Positions 1 to 8,578 of a stretch of DNA of 36,129 nucleotides are shown one piece after another (position 1 is the first letter of the stretch; each line of letters starts with the position of its first letter). The notes beneath the pieces are model-generated. The model saw only the letters and a program-made list of their open reading frames with translations. It searched no databases and was not told the DNA's origin. The position numbers were made by a program, and so were the translations under genes. The stretch lies in contig CAIFEG010000022.1 in assembly GCA_903789415.1 (NCBI GenBank), forward strand, positions 1 to 36,129, written 5' to 3'. The DNA is from an uncultured Eggerthellaceae bacterium (lineage in GTDB: Bacteria > Actinomycetota > Coriobacteriia > Coriobacteriales > Eggerthellaceae).

Positions 1-886
1 TTTTGACGGTCACCGGTTCGGTTGGACGAATGACAAATATTTCTCCTGCTTCAGCCTTTCTTTTAATGCGACGATACGCAAGATTGTATTCGAAATAGCG
101 ATGTTCCATACGTTCAATAAACAGGGGATAATCACGATATCGAGAGTGCGCAAGACCCATCAATCGATACGGTTTTTTGACATATCCGTCTTCACGAGTC
201 AGCACGATCACGATTTTTTTATAGCCGGCAAGCTGCGCAAATATATAGGGCACTGAATCGCATATTCCACCGTCGAGCAGCGTCTTCCCATCGACATGAA
301 CCAACTTGCTTACAAAGGGCATGGCGGATGAAGCTTTTAAATATGTTTCTTCATGCTTGTCGTATGTCTTCCAGCAATGATAGTCTGCATCGCCTTTTTC
401 GAGATCGCTCGAAACGCTAACAAACTGCATGGGTGATTTTCTGAGAGCATCAAATGAAAACGGTTCAATTGAGCTTCCAATCTGGTCAAACATCATGGAT
501 CCGACGACGTTTCCTGTGGCAACATAGTTGCTCATGGAAAGCCAATGCCAATCCGTGCAGTATTTACAATTGAGATATGCGGTTCTCCCGGTCGCTCCCG
601 CGACGTAATTTACCCCTGCAAGGGCTCCGGCAGAAGTTCCCACTACCAGATCTGCGCACAGCCCCTTATCGAGAAAGAAATCTGTCACGCCAGCAGTGAA
701 AAGTCCGCGCATTGACCCGCCTTCAAGGACGAGCGCAAAATCTTCGGTTCGGTGTCCTGTCCATGCCGGACGTGTCCCGTCGAGGGGATTTGGACCATCG
801 GTGTGTATGGGCGTAATAGGGGATTGAGAATTCTTTACTGTGTTGGAATTTAATGTATCGGCATTTGTCTGTGCTGGTGATGTCAT
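1..886 (-). CDS. Patatin-like phospholipase, 3' end cut by window edge
   Basis: Reading the - strand from ATG at 884-886 gives 295 codons with no stop before the window ends. The protein is therefore truncated at its C-terminus, though the family (YjjU-like) is usually about 280-300 residues and little should be missing. Seen: a glycine-rich oxyanion-hole segment LEGGSMRG near residues 54-61, the nucleophile elbow GTSAG with Ser85, and a DGG motif with Asp203, which together make the Ser-Asp dyad of patatin lipases. The first 45 residues are polar, rich in Thr/Asn/Pro, and carry no signal peptide, so a cytosolic lipid acyl hydrolase is inferred. The substrate is unknown. The gene is divergent from trxA and does not look functionally linked to it. 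Confidence 0.88.
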   Translation of the reverse strand, partial: MTSPAQTNADTLNSNTVKNSQSPITPIHTDGPNPLDGTRPAWTGHRTEDFALVLEGGSMRGLFTAGVTDFFLDKGLCADLVVGTSAGALAGVNYVAGATGRTAYLNCKYCTDWHWLSMSNYVATGNVVGSMMFDQIGSSIEPFSFDALRKSPMQFVSVSSDLEKGDADYHCWKTYDKHEETYLKASSAMPFVSKLVHVDGKTLLDGGICDSVPYIFAQLAGYKKIVIVLTREDGYVKKPYRLMGLAHSRYRDYPLFIERMEHRYFEYNLAYRRIKRKAEAGEIFVIRPTEPVTVK

Positions 887-929
887 CTATCAACTCCGGT
901 TATCTCCATACCAATGCTCTTTTTATGTG

Positions 930-940
930 CGTATTATACG
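930..940 (-). promoter_or_regulatory. Candidate -10 box for the patatin gene inside a small palindrome
   Basis: On the - strand a perfect TATAAT occupies 933-938, about 47 bases upstream of the patatin ATG. It sits in the odd-centred palindrome CGTAT-T-ATACG (930-940). No convincing -35 box is present at 16-18 bases. Confidence 0.35.
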
Positions 941-997
941 TCGGTTCATTACGATTGCGTAGCAGACTGCACGGAAGGAAAAAGATCGATCTGGTAA

Positions 998-1006
998 TGA
1001 TATAGT
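998..1006 (+). promoter_or_regulatory. Candidate extended -10 promoter for trxAB
   Basis: TGA followed directly by TATAGT (1001-1006) fits an extended -10 element. No good -35 box is seen. Transcription would begin near 1013, leaving a leader of about 40 bases before the trxA start with its SD GAAGGAG at 1043-1049. Confidence 0.35.
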
Positions 1007-1054
1007 CGTAGTGTCAAATAGAAAAAGGAATGAATATACGCTGAAGGAGTCAAT

Positions 1055-1363
1055 ATGACAGAGGAATTGAACTCAAAAGATTTTCAGCAGAAGGTGTTGA
1101 ATGCTGATCGTCCGGTGCTTGTTGATTTTTATGCAACGTGGTGCGGACCATGCAAGATGCTTTCTCCAACGGTAGACGAAGTGGCAAAAGAAGTGTCCGA
1201 TCGTGCCGATGTCTATCGTCTCGACGTTGATAAGGCACCCGATGTTGCAGGTCAGTACGGGGTAATGAGCGTTCCGACGCTTATTGTGTTTAAAAATGGT
1301 CAACCGGCAAAAACATCTGTTGGTGCTGTTCCAAAGCAAAACGTTCTTGATCTTCTCGATTAG
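1055..1363 (+). CDS. trxA: Thioredoxin
   Basis: Small cytosolic dithiol protein that reduces protein disulfides and is itself reduced by the reductase encoded next. The 102 residues carry the classic active site WCGPCK (Cys30, Cys33) and the cis-proline Pro74 in SVPT, with no signal peptide. The length is normal for a single-domain thioredoxin. The start is set by the SD GAAGGAG five bases upstream of the ATG. The stop is followed after nine bases by trxB, so the two genes are read as one operon. No odd features. Confidence 0.97.
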   Translation: MTEELNSKDFQQKVLNADRPVLVDFYATWCGPCKMLSPTVDEVAKEVSDRADVYRLDVDKAPDVAGQYGVMSVPTLIVFKNGQPAKTSVGAVPKQNVLDLLD

Positions 1364-1372
1364 GAGTTTGTC

Positions 1373-2290
1373 ATGATCTATGACGTCTGCGTAATAGGAG
1401 CAGGTCCTGCGGGTATGACGAGCGCGTTATATGCAGTTCGCTCTGGACTGAGTTGCGTCATGGTAGAAAAACTTGGATATGGTGGCCAGATGGCGCAAAC
1501 CCCTGAGTTGCAGAATTATCCAGGTTTTCCCGAAGGCGTTAGTGGCTTTGATCTTGCTCAGGATATGGGCAAACAGGCCGAAGAATTTGGCGCAAAGTTA
1601 ATCAGAGCTGAAGTAACAAATATTGATTTTTCTGCTTCGCCAAAAGTAATCTCAACGCCAAGCGGCGATATTAAGGCTCGTTCGGTTATCGTAGCATCAG
1701 GCGTAGAGAGCAGAAAACTCGGATGCCCCGGTGAAGCAGAATATGCTGGTCATGGTGTTTCATACTGCGCCACCTGCGACGGAAACTTTTTCCGTGGTAA
1801 AGATGTTGCGGTTATCGGAGGCGGCAATTCCGCTGCGGTAGAAGCCCAATATCTTGCCGGTATTTGCAAAACAGTGTATTTAGTACATCGACGCGATACG
1901 CTTCGTGCTGCCGAAATTGACGTGAAGCATTTTGCGTCGCTTGATAATGTGAAATTTGTTTTTAATTCAATCGTTGATCGTATCGAAGGAGCTGATGGCA
2001 AAGTGTCTGGTGTGTGCATTTCTAATGTATCCACAGGTGAAAAGCGCACTATTCCCGTATCTGCAGTGTTTGTTGCCATCGGCAAAACACCTGCAACCGA
2101 ATTTCTCCAAGGCAACGTTGACCTCGATTCCACAGGTGCGATTCTTGCGAATGATTCGATGGCTACGTCGGTGCCAGGGGTGTTTGCTGCGGGTGATGTT
2201 CGCCAGAAGAATCTTCGCCAAGTTGTGACCGCAACGAGTGACGGAGCAATTGCTGCCAAATCTGCACTTCAGTGGTGCACTCATCATTAG
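1373..2290 (+). CDS. trxB: Thioredoxin-disulfide reductase
   Basis: NADPH-dependent FAD enzyme that reduces thioredoxin. The 305 residues show the FAD-binding GAGPAG (residues 9-14), the redox-active CATC (132-135) placed between the two nucleotide-binding parts, the NADPH-binding VIGGGNSA (147-154), the HRRDTLRA segment that reads the NADPH 2'-phosphate, and the C-terminal FAD motif GVFAAGDVR. This is the low-molecular-weight bacterial type and is full length. The SD TAGGAG lies in the stop-codon region of trxA, which supports co-transcription. A hairpin about 40 bases past the stop may end the transcript. Confidence 0.97.
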   Translation: MIYDVCVIGAGPAGMTSALYAVRSGLSCVMVEKLGYGGQMAQTPELQNYPGFPEGVSGFDLAQDMGKQAEEFGAKLIRAEVTNIDFSASPKVISTPSGDIKARSVIVASGVESRKLGCPGEAEYAGHGVSYCATCDGNFFRGKDVAVIGGGNSAAVEAQYLAGICKTVYLVHRRDTLRAAEIDVKHFASLDNVKFVFNSIVDRIEGADGKVSGVCISNVSTGEKRTIPVSAVFVAIGKTPATEFLQGNVDLDSTGAILANDSMATSVPGVFAAGDVRQKNLRQVVTATSDGAIAAKSALQWCTHH

Positions 2291-2329
2291 CTACTCTTAC
2301 ATGTAAATATATGCGTATGGAACTGAATG

Positions 2330-2363
2330 CGCGCACCGTTGTTCTTTTATGGTGCGCGTGTTT
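2330..2363 (+). terminator. Probable terminator after trxAB
   Basis: CGCGCACC (2330-2337) pairs with GGTGCGCG (2351-2358) across a 13-base loop, extended by wobble pairs. Only a short T run (2361-2363) follows, so this is a moderate rho-independent candidate. Confidence 0.5.
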
Positions 2364-2474
2364 AGTTGTGTATGCTTCGGCAAGCTTATGCAGTATGCAT
2401 GCTAAAATGATCGAAGATTGCGCTATTTACCGCTTTGTTCGGTTCTGTTAAACAATAACCATTCGCATATACCA

Positions 2475-2500
2475 TTGATTCACTTTTTGGAAGTGGTCAA
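2475..2500 (+). other. Leader hairpin upstream of prfA
   Basis: TTGA and CACTT (2475-2478, 2481-2485) pair with AAGTG and TCAA (2491-2495, 2497-2500), with a small asymmetric internal loop and a five-base apical loop. It lies 36 bases before the chosen prfA ATG and has no T tail, so it is a leader structure rather than a terminator, or chance. Confidence 0.3.
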
Positions 2501-2536
2501 TGTCTGATGCGCTGTTTTATATGTAAGGAAACATTG

Positions 2537-3616
2537 ATGTTGGAAAAGGCAAAACTTCAGAAAATCCTCGATGCCTACGATGATGTGCAGAAGCGCATGA
2601 TGGACCCCGAGGTGTTGCACGATCGCAACGAGTATAACAAACTCGCAAAAGAGTATTCTGACCAGGGACCTTTGGTAAAGGACGTAAAGGCATATATCAA
2701 AGATCTCGATGATCTGTCAGATGCGAAGGTTATGCGCGGCGACCCAGAGATGAAAGAATTCGCGATTGCCGAGGTCAGCCGTCTTGAAGAAGAACTTTCC
2801 AAGCTTGAAAACGACATTAAGCTCAAGCTCATCCCGTCTGATCCCAATGATGATAAAAATACGATTGTTGAGATTCGTGCAGGTGCAGGAGGAGACGAAG
2901 GTGCCATTTTTGCTGGCGATTTGTACAAGATGTACATGCGTCTGGCAGAAGAGCGCGGCTGGAAAGTTGAAGTCTTGAACTCTTCACCTTCCGAAATGGG
3001 AGGATTTAAACTTATTCAGTTTAAACTGTCGGGCAATAAGGTTTATTCCGAGATGAAATACGAATCTGGTGTTCATCGCGTTCAGCGTGTTCCGAAAACT
3101 GAAAGCCAGGGTCGTATTCAGACTTCCACCGCTACGGTTGCCGTACTCCCTGAAGCTGATGAAGTACAGGTCAAAATTAAGCCGGAAGACCTGCGTATTG
3201 ATGTCTATCGTGCAGGTGGTCCTGGTGGTCAGTGCGTGAACACCACCGATTCTGCGGTCCGCATTACCCATCTGCCAACGGGACTTGTGGTTCAATCGCA
3301 AGATCAAAAGAGTCAGCTGCAAAATAAACAGGCTGCCATGCAGGTTTTATGCGCTCGTTTGTATGAAAAAATGCAGGAAGAGCAGCGCGAAAAAGAGGGT
3401 GCAGCCCGTCGTGCACAAATTGGTACCGGAGATCGTTCCGAAAAGATTCGTACCTATAATGCCCCTCAAGATCGCGTGACCGATCATCGTATCGGATACA
3501 ACGGAACATATAACGGGGTGCTTTTGGGTACCGGCGGAGCAGGCTTGAGTGAGCTTATCACCGCACTTCAAGCTGCCGATCGTGCAAAGAAACTCGAAGA
3601 CTCTCTTGCTGAATAA
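2537..3616 (+). CDS. prfA: Peptide chain release factor 1
   Basis: Class I release factor that recognises UAA/UAG in the ribosomal A site and triggers peptidyl-tRNA hydrolysis. From the ATG at 2537 the protein has 359 residues, against about 360 in E. coli. An earlier in-frame ATG at 2507 would add ten unrelated residues and has no ribosome site, while TAAGGAA lies seven bases before 2537. Seen: the PxT stop-codon reading motif as PKT (186-188), followed by ESQGRIQTS, and the catalytic GGQ (230-232) in a GGPGGQCVN context. The PxT tripeptide marks RF1 rather than RF2. The next gene encodes the methyltransferase that modifies the GGQ glutamine. Confidence 0.96.
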   Translation: MLEKAKLQKILDAYDDVQKRMMDPEVLHDRNEYNKLAKEYSDQGPLVKDVKAYIKDLDDLSDAKVMRGDPEMKEFAIAEVSRLEEELSKLENDIKLKLIPSDPNDDKNTIVEIRAGAGGDEGAIFAGDLYKMYMRLAEERGWKVEVLNSSPSEMGGFKLIQFKLSGNKVYSEMKYESGVHRVQRVPKTESQGRIQTSTATVAVLPEADEVQVKIKPEDLRIDVYRAGGPGGQCVNTTDSAVRITHLPTGLVVQSQDQKSQLQNKQAAMQVLCARLYEKMQEEQREKEGAARRAQIGTGDRSEKIRTYNAPQDRVTDHRIGYNGTYNGVLLGTGGAGLSELITALQAADRAKKLEDSLAE

Positions 3617-3698
3617 TTCAGCTATTCAATGGAGATAGCTTGATCATTAAATGAGCTTGTTTCGAGAAGACAATTTGTTGCGATAAGGAGTGTTTTTA

Positions 3699-4670
3699 GT
3701 GCCCCAGACCTGGACGGTACGTTCGATTCTTCAATGGATCGAGGGATATCTTGCCCGACATAATGACAAAAATCCCCGTTTGTCTGCACAATGGCTTGTA
3801 GCCGATGTTCTCGGTTGTGAGCGGCTTGATCTTTATTTAGATATGGACAGGCCGCTTCAACCCGATGAGCTTTCCCGCCTGCATGATTACACGGTACGTC
3901 GTGCAAAAGGCGAGCCGCTGCAATACATTGTGGGTGCCACGACATTCCGCAAGATTAGCGTTCGTGTGGCAAAGGGGGTCCTTATTCCTCGTCCGGAAAC
4001 GGAAGTCTTAGTAAGCGCTGCGCTTGAGGAAGTTACTCCAAAACGGGCACTTGATCTATGTACCGGCTCGGGATGTATTGCATGTTCTCTTGCATATGAG
4101 GTGCCGGACTGTCATGTTGTTGCAACCGATATCAGTGATAAGGCTATTGAGCTCGCCAAAACCAATGTAGAAGCGCTTAAGCTTAATGATCGCGTCGAGG
4201 TTTATCAGGGTGATCTGGGCGAGGCGGTGCCCAAAGATTATTTTGGTACCTTTGATCTTGTCATTTCAAATCCACCCTATGTACCTACGAGCGTGCTGGG
4301 AACCTTAGACCACGAAGTTTCAGACTTTGAGCCACGTTTGGCCCTCGATGGCGGCACTGATGGGCTTGACTTATTTCGCCGCATTGTGCCGTTTGCCTAC
4401 AAGGCGCTAAACGAAAACGGAGTATTTGCCTGCGAATTGTTTGAAACAGCTCTTGAGTCTGCGCGAAGGATTGCCCAAAACGCGGGTTTTCCGTTTACTC
4501 GTATGGTAAAAGATCTTGCTGGTCATCCTCGTATTCTCATTGCCCGTAAGACAAAGAAAGATCTTGATGATCTCCCCGCTCAGGCAAGCGATTCCGAAAA
4601 TACTTTCCAAACCAACAATGCCACCGCTGCTCATACTGCAGTAAAAGATGCGTCAGAAGCTGATGTGTAA
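3699..4670 (+). CDS. prmC: Release factor glutamine methyltransferase PrmC
   Basis: SAM-dependent N5-methyltransferase for the Gln of the GGQ motif in release factors. From the GTG at 3699 it has 323 residues. A nominal start at 3690 would overlap the AAGGAG site (3685-3690), so 3699 is chosen. Seen: an N-terminal helical domain, IPRPETE (96-102), the SAM-binding CTGSGC (121-126) and the glutamine-methylation signature NPPY (191-194). After the core fold there is an extra tail of about 40 residues, polar and low in complexity (rich in Ser, Asp, Asn, Ala), not usual for PrmC. It follows prfA by 82 bases. Its end overlaps the first possible start of the next gene. Confidence 0.95.
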   Translation: MPQTWTVRSILQWIEGYLARHNDKNPRLSAQWLVADVLGCERLDLYLDMDRPLQPDELSRLHDYTVRRAKGEPLQYIVGATTFRKISVRVAKGVLIPRPETEVLVSAALEEVTPKRALDLCTGSGCIACSLAYEVPDCHVVATDISDKAIELAKTNVEALKLNDRVEVYQGDLGEAVPKDYFGTFDLVISNPPYVPTSVLGTLDHEVSDFEPRLALDGGTDGLDLFRRIVPFAYKALNENGVFACELFETALESARRIAQNAGFPFTRMVKDLAGHPRILIARKTKKDLDDLPAQASDSENTFQTNNATAAHTAVKDASEADV

Positions 4671-5544
4671 GATGGCTTGGTTGGTGGATAATTCTGCGCA
4701 AACCCATTTGCAATTGAAAAAGTCGTCTGAGACGGTGCCTGTGAGACCGACTCATCCCATTGAACTTGATGTTATTGCAAGTGGATCGAAGGGAAATGCA
4801 TCGCTTGTCCAATGTGATGAGGACGTGTTCATGATTGATTGCGGTGTCACCCGAAAGGCATTCTTGCAAGGGTGCGCTGATGCAGATGTTGATCCGAAAG
4901 ATATCCATTCGATTTTGATTACCCATGAGCATTCCGACCACACGAAGGGTTTAGGTGTGGTTCTTCGCGAGATGTCGAAACGGGGTGCCCATCCCGCGCT
5001 TTTTACTCTTGATGGAGTGCGTGAACAAATTCCCCATATCGAAAAGATTGACGGCCTGTATACCCCTGAGGTAATGGATATCAATTCCGAATTTTCTCTT
5101 GGTGCTTTGCGGGTTTCAGTTTTTCCCACAAGTCATGATGCGATGTGTCCCGTGGGGTTTCGCATCACGAGTGCCGATGATGCGCTTGGCTTTATGACTG
5201 ATTCGGGATGCGTGCTCGAACAGGCAGAAGAGAAGCTGCAGAACTGTCGCATATTGGCGATTGAAGCGAATTACGATGTTGAAATGCTTAAAAATGGGCC
5301 GTATCCACAGCACCTCAAGCAGCGTATCAAATCTGATTCGGGACATCTTTCAAATGACCAATGTGCCCAAGAAGTGGCAAAATTGGCAACGCCACGCCTC
5401 GAGCACGTCATCGCCATGCACATCTCAGAACACAATAATACCTACGGACAGCCGGTTCGCGCTATTGAAGCGGCGCTGCAGCAAACAGATTTTGATGTGC
5501 AGGTGCACGCAAGTTCACAACGTCATAGTGTCATCGTGAAGTAA
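4648..5544 (+). CDS. WalJ/YycJ-type metallo-beta-lactamase-fold hydrolase
   Basis: A member of the metallo-beta-lactamase superfamily. The metal signature HEHSDH is at residues 93-98, with a later Asp in MTDSG, a His in TSHDA and a C-terminal His in MHISEHNN. The opening LDVIASGSKGNASLV matches the YycJ/WalJ group, thought to act on nucleic acid in replication or cell-wall coordination. Exact function is not settled. The start is uncertain. ATG 4648 overlaps prmC by 23 bases, ATG 4663 and ATG 4672 are also in frame, none has a good SD, and homologs begin near residue 37. The gene converges with ade, ten bases apart. Confidence 0.85.
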   Translation: MRQKLMCKMAWLVDNSAQTHLQLKKSSETVPVRPTHPIELDVIASGSKGNASLVQCDEDVFMIDCGVTRKAFLQGCADADVDPKDIHSILITHEHSDHTKGLGVVLREMSKRGAHPALFTLDGVREQIPHIEKIDGLYTPEVMDINSEFSLGALRVSVFPTSHDAMCPVGFRITSADDALGFMTDSGCVLEQAEEKLQNCRILAIEANYDVEMLKNGPYPQHLKQRIKSDSGHLSNDQCAQEVAKLATPRLEHVIAMHISEHNNTYGQPVRAIEAALQQTDFDVQVHASSQRHSVIVK

Positions 5545-5554
5545 CGTTCGTCAT

Positions 5555-7369
5555 TTATTTCACGAGCAAGTCTACAAATTCGAATGTATTGCAATCAACA
5601 AGACCGCGATCGGTTAGGCGTAAATCGGGAATGCAGGCAAGGGAAAGCGATGCCATGGTCATAAATGGGGAAGCGATGGTACATCCGAGTTGCTTCCAGG
5701 CTTTCTCCATTTCAGCTACGCGGGCAGACATTTCTTCAGCAGGTCGGGCATCCATGAGACCTGCGATTGGAAGAGGCAACTTTGCGATTACCTGCCCGTT
5801 TTGCACTACTGCTTGGCCACCTTCGCAATCGATGAGCGTATTCGCCGCAAGCGCCATGTCAGCATCGTTTGTGCCTATCACGAGCAGATTGTGTGCATCA
5901 TGAGCCACTGTCGATGCAATTGCCCCATTTTTAATACCAAAACCCTTGGTGAATCCTGCCCCAAATTTTCCCGTGTTGTGATGGCGCTCGAACACAAATG
6001 TCTTAAGAACATCTTGAGATGTGTCGCTTTCAAGGCAACCGTCGATAACAGGAATTGATATATGACGTTCAATATTGTTCGCACGAACGGGAATGACTTC
6101 CATCACGCGCACCGTCGCCTCTGTTGCACCAGGGGTAAGACCTTCGGGCGCAACACGAAATGTCCTAGGCGTAATGGTGGTGCCCACATGCATTGAATGG
6201 GTAGCCCAATCAGGATAGTCAAATGGTTTCGGATCGAATAAGGCTTTTCCGTTTTCGGCAACGAGTTCACCATCGATGAATACACGCTTGACGTCGATGT
6301 GTTGAAGGTCATCGAATAAAACAATATCAGCGCATTTACCGGGTGCGATTTGACCCAGATCGGTTTGCATATAAAAAGCCGTTGCGGTGTTAATCGTCAC
6401 CATCTGGATGGCGGTGACAGGGTCGATTCCTTCTTCAATAGCCCGGCGGATGAGGTGATCGACATGTCCATGTTTTACCAACGTATGCGGATGGTTGTCG
6501 TCGGAGACAAGCAAGGCAAATCGTGTATCAACCTTTCCATCGGCGATTACTGGTGCGAGATCATGCAAATCTTGCCATGCGCTTCCTTCTCGGAGCATTC
6601 CGTACATACCAAGACGCATCTTTGCTAAAAGTTGTTCGGGACGAGTGGATTCATGACAGCTGGAAACACCTGATGCTATATAGGCGTTCAGTCCGCGATC
6701 GATATCTGTTGTCGAATAGTGTCCAGTGACGGGAAGTCCTGCTTTAAGCGTGGCATCCACTTCGCCATGGGCGTGAGGATCGGACGCTAAGATTCCAGGA
6801 AAATTCATCATCTCGCCCAAGCCCACCACGCTGTCCCAGTTCATCGTTTCAGCAATCTCGTTTGGACCAAGTGGTGCGGATCCCGTATCTTCGAACCCGG
6901 GAACGGCCGGAACGCACGAAGGAGTGGTGATCATGGCTTTTAAGGGTGCCCGTTGTGCATCTTTAACCATTAACTTCACGCCGCGCAATCCAAGCACATT
7001 ACAAATTTCATGGGGATCCATATATATGCCGATAGTTCCATGGGGAACAACTGCGCGCGCATATTCGGATACTCCCATCATGGACGATTCTACGTGCATA
7101 TGCCCATCGAGAAAACCAGGTGCGGCATATAATCCGTCTCCATCGAAAACCTTCGTTTCACTTCCAATGGTAAAACGTGCATCTTTTCCCACGTAGGCAA
7201 TGCGTCCACAGGAGATGGCAATTTGGCAATCAGGCAAGATTTCTGCGGTGCAAACGTTGATGAGTTTGATGTTGGTGATCACCGTGTCGGCAGGCTTGCG
7301 GCCTTGGTCAACATCGGCGAGCGTTCTCGTAACTTCCCAAACTGGCTTTTTCCAAAAGCGCTTATTCAT
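5555..7369 (-). CDS. ade: Adenine deaminase
   Basis: Amidohydrolase-superfamily enzyme converting adenine to hypoxanthine and ammonia in purine salvage, cytosolic. The 604 residues from ATG at 7367-7369 are preceded by a strong AAGGAG. An in-frame ATG 24 bases earlier lacks one. Seen: the metal-binding GHMHVESS (89-96), the DPHE segment (118-121) followed by ICNVLG, and a C-terminal domain with AHDAHNLLVIG, all typical of AdeC/COG1001 proteins rather than adenosine deaminases. The length is slightly above the roughly 580 of B. subtilis AdeC. It stands alone between a convergent hydrolase gene and the tetR gene, which lies upstream in the same direction 164 bases away. Confidence 0.94.
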   Translation of the reverse strand: MNKRFWKKPVWEVTRTLADVDQGRKPADTVITNIKLINVCTAEILPDCQIAISCGRIAYVGKDARFTIGSETKVFDGDGLYAAPGFLDGHMHVESSMMGVSEYARAVVPHGTIGIYMDPHEICNVLGLRGVKLMVKDAQRAPLKAMITTPSCVPAVPGFEDTGSAPLGPNEIAETMNWDSVVGLGEMMNFPGILASDPHAHGEVDATLKAGLPVTGHYSTTDIDRGLNAYIASGVSSCHESTRPEQLLAKMRLGMYGMLREGSAWQDLHDLAPVIADGKVDTRFALLVSDDNHPHTLVKHGHVDHLIRRAIEEGIDPVTAIQMVTINTATAFYMQTDLGQIAPGKCADIVLFDDLQHIDVKRVFIDGELVAENGKALFDPKPFDYPDWATHSMHVGTTITPRTFRVAPEGLTPGATEATVRVMEVIPVRANNIERHISIPVIDGCLESDTSQDVLKTFVFERHHNTGKFGAGFTKGFGIKNGAIASTVAHDAHNLLVIGTNDADMALAANTLIDCEGGQAVVQNGQVIAKLPLPIAGLMDARPAEEMSARVAEMEKAWKQLGCTIASPFMTMASLSLACIPDLRLTDRGLVDCNTFEFVDLLVK

Positions 7370-7434
7370 GAAGACTCCTTGGTGCGTGTGCACAGCATTA
7401 CAGAAAAGATTTCTGCTTGATTACTATCAGAATG

Positions 7435-7464
7435 ATTGTAGGTTACTTATTCGATTCATGCGAA
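7435..7464 (-). promoter_or_regulatory. Candidate promoter for ade
   Basis: On the - strand TTCGCA (7459-7464, four of six matches to the -35 consensus) and TACAAT (7435-7440, five of six to -10) are separated by 18 bases. The -10 is about 66 bases upstream of the ade ATG. Confidence 0.35.
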
Positions 7465-7533
7465 TATGCTTGTTGCAAATTCATTGAAGCCAGTCTGCAG
7501 CACGAAAGAAGCTATGAATTTCTGGAATTCTAG

Positions 7534-8184
7534 CTAAAACGTACGAGACCGTTGCTGTTTTGCTATTTCTTGGATTATGGAATCTTCAATGATGTTCTTA
7601 AATGGTCCAATTTCACCAAAGTCTTCTTTGTTTGATGCACGAACCTTGCGAGAATAGTAAGAAAGAATAGCTCCGGTATAAAAGACGGACAAAAACTTTA
7701 TATTCTCTTTTGGGAGGTATCTATTTGATAAGGTAAATTCAATATCATGCTGTATTGCAGGTGTATAAAGCTTGTACAAATACGACATGAGTCCCGAAGG
7801 GGAAGAATCGGAAAGAGCTTGACTATAAAAATTTTGTTGTTTTAAAAACACCGTATCAAGTGTCTTCATAAATCCCGACCCATCGAGTTGCCGAACACCT
7901 TCTTTTATAAAGGTGTAATAGGGCATACCAAAAAATGGATCATTTTCATCCTTCGGAAACACAAGTTCTTTTTCACTAAAATTACGACGTAATTCATCAG
8001 AGATATTATTTCGAAAAATCCAAATTATGAGAGAATTTTTATCGCGAAAATGATAGTAGAACGTTTTGCGATTTTTCTTTGATGCTTGAACAATATCAGA
8101 TACCGATATTTTAGACATGGGTTTCTGCTCAACTAAGTTGATAAAAGCGTTTGCGATAAGCTTTTCAGTTTTTTCAGATGACAT
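7534..8184 (-). CDS. TetR/AcrR-family transcriptional regulator
   Basis: A 216-residue DNA-binding regulator. The N-terminal helix-turn-helix is clear: MSKISVSDIVQASKKNRKTF (about residues 23-42) followed by YYHFRDKNSLIIWIF. This FYYHFxDK ending is typical of the TetR group with a DhaS-like C-terminal domain. The remainder is a helical ligand or dimer domain that I cannot match to a ligand. The ATG is preceded by AGAGGTG. The gene is divergent from fixA, so control of the fixABCX block is the simplest inference. A second possibility is control of ade, which follows in the same direction. The gene is much richer in A+T than ade next to it. Confidence 0.88.
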   Translation of the reverse strand: MSSEKTEKLIANAFINLVEQKPMSKISVSDIVQASKKNRKTFYYHFRDKNSLIIWIFRNNISDELRRNFSEKELVFPKDENDPFFGMPYYTFIKEGVRQLDGSGFMKTLDTVFLKQQNFYSQALSDSSPSGLMSYLYKLYTPAIQHDIEFTLSNRYLPKENIKFLSVFYTGAILSYYSRKVRASNKEDFGEIGPFKNIIEDSIIQEIAKQQRSRTF

Positions 8185-8286
8185 GTCACACCTCTAATTA
8201 CTTGTGAACTATGGCTAAGCACGATCACTTTGGTACGAGTCTTTTTGGTACTTCTGACTATAAATAAACGAATTTTGTAATCTGTC

Positions 8287-8309
8287 CTAAATATTTATCC
8301 AAATTTTAG
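8287..8309. promoter_or_regulatory. Imperfect palindrome, candidate TetR operator
   Basis: CTAAATATTT (8287-8296) is the inverted complement of AAATTTTAG (8301-8309) apart from one bulged T, around a four-base centre ATCC. It lies about 100 bases upstream of the tetR start. The size suits a TetR-family site, but the region is so AT-rich that chance is possible. Confidence 0.3.
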
Positions 8310-8393
8310 TTCTTTAAATAAAAAATATCAGTATTTAAATCAAAATGATAAAGATATAATGGACAAAAATATTGATTGTGTTGCACATATTTC

Positions 8394-8434
8394 AATTTTG
8401 CATGGATCATTTTTAAATTTTGCATAGTTCATTT
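8394..8434 (+). repeat. 19-base direct repeat, 22-base period
   Basis: Two copies of AATTTTGCATnGnTCATTT at 8394-8412 and 8416-8434, identical except at two positions. The spacing of 22 bases is about two helical turns, so both copies would face the same side of the DNA. A weak third match (ATTTTG) begins near 8439. Placement upstream of fixA suggests tandem binding of a regulator. Confidence 0.6.
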
Positions 8435-8578
8435 ACACATTTTGTTTGATATGACCGTTTAAGAGTCGAAGTCAGTTTTTTACACTTAAAACGTATTAAG
8501 AATCTGCCAGGGTATATAAATACTTAACTCTTTGGGACTGATTTTTAATCACAGTAAGGTAGCTTGTCTGACTGAAAG

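Noticed and set aside
1750-2259. Long - strand open frame of 169 codons inside trxB
   Set aside because: It is the shadow of trxB in another frame. It has no ribosome site and its composition is Ser/Thr/Arg-rich noise.
5534-5565. Inverted repeat TCGTGAA/TTCACGA across the convergent ends of the WalJ-like gene and ade
   Set aside because: Seven pairs with an 18-base loop and no T run on either strand. The arms are just the last codons of the two genes.
8539-8551. Dyad TGATT-TTT-AATCA as an FNR box
   Set aside because: The spacing is one base off the TTGATnnnnATCAA consensus, and the outer T/A bases are missing on one side.
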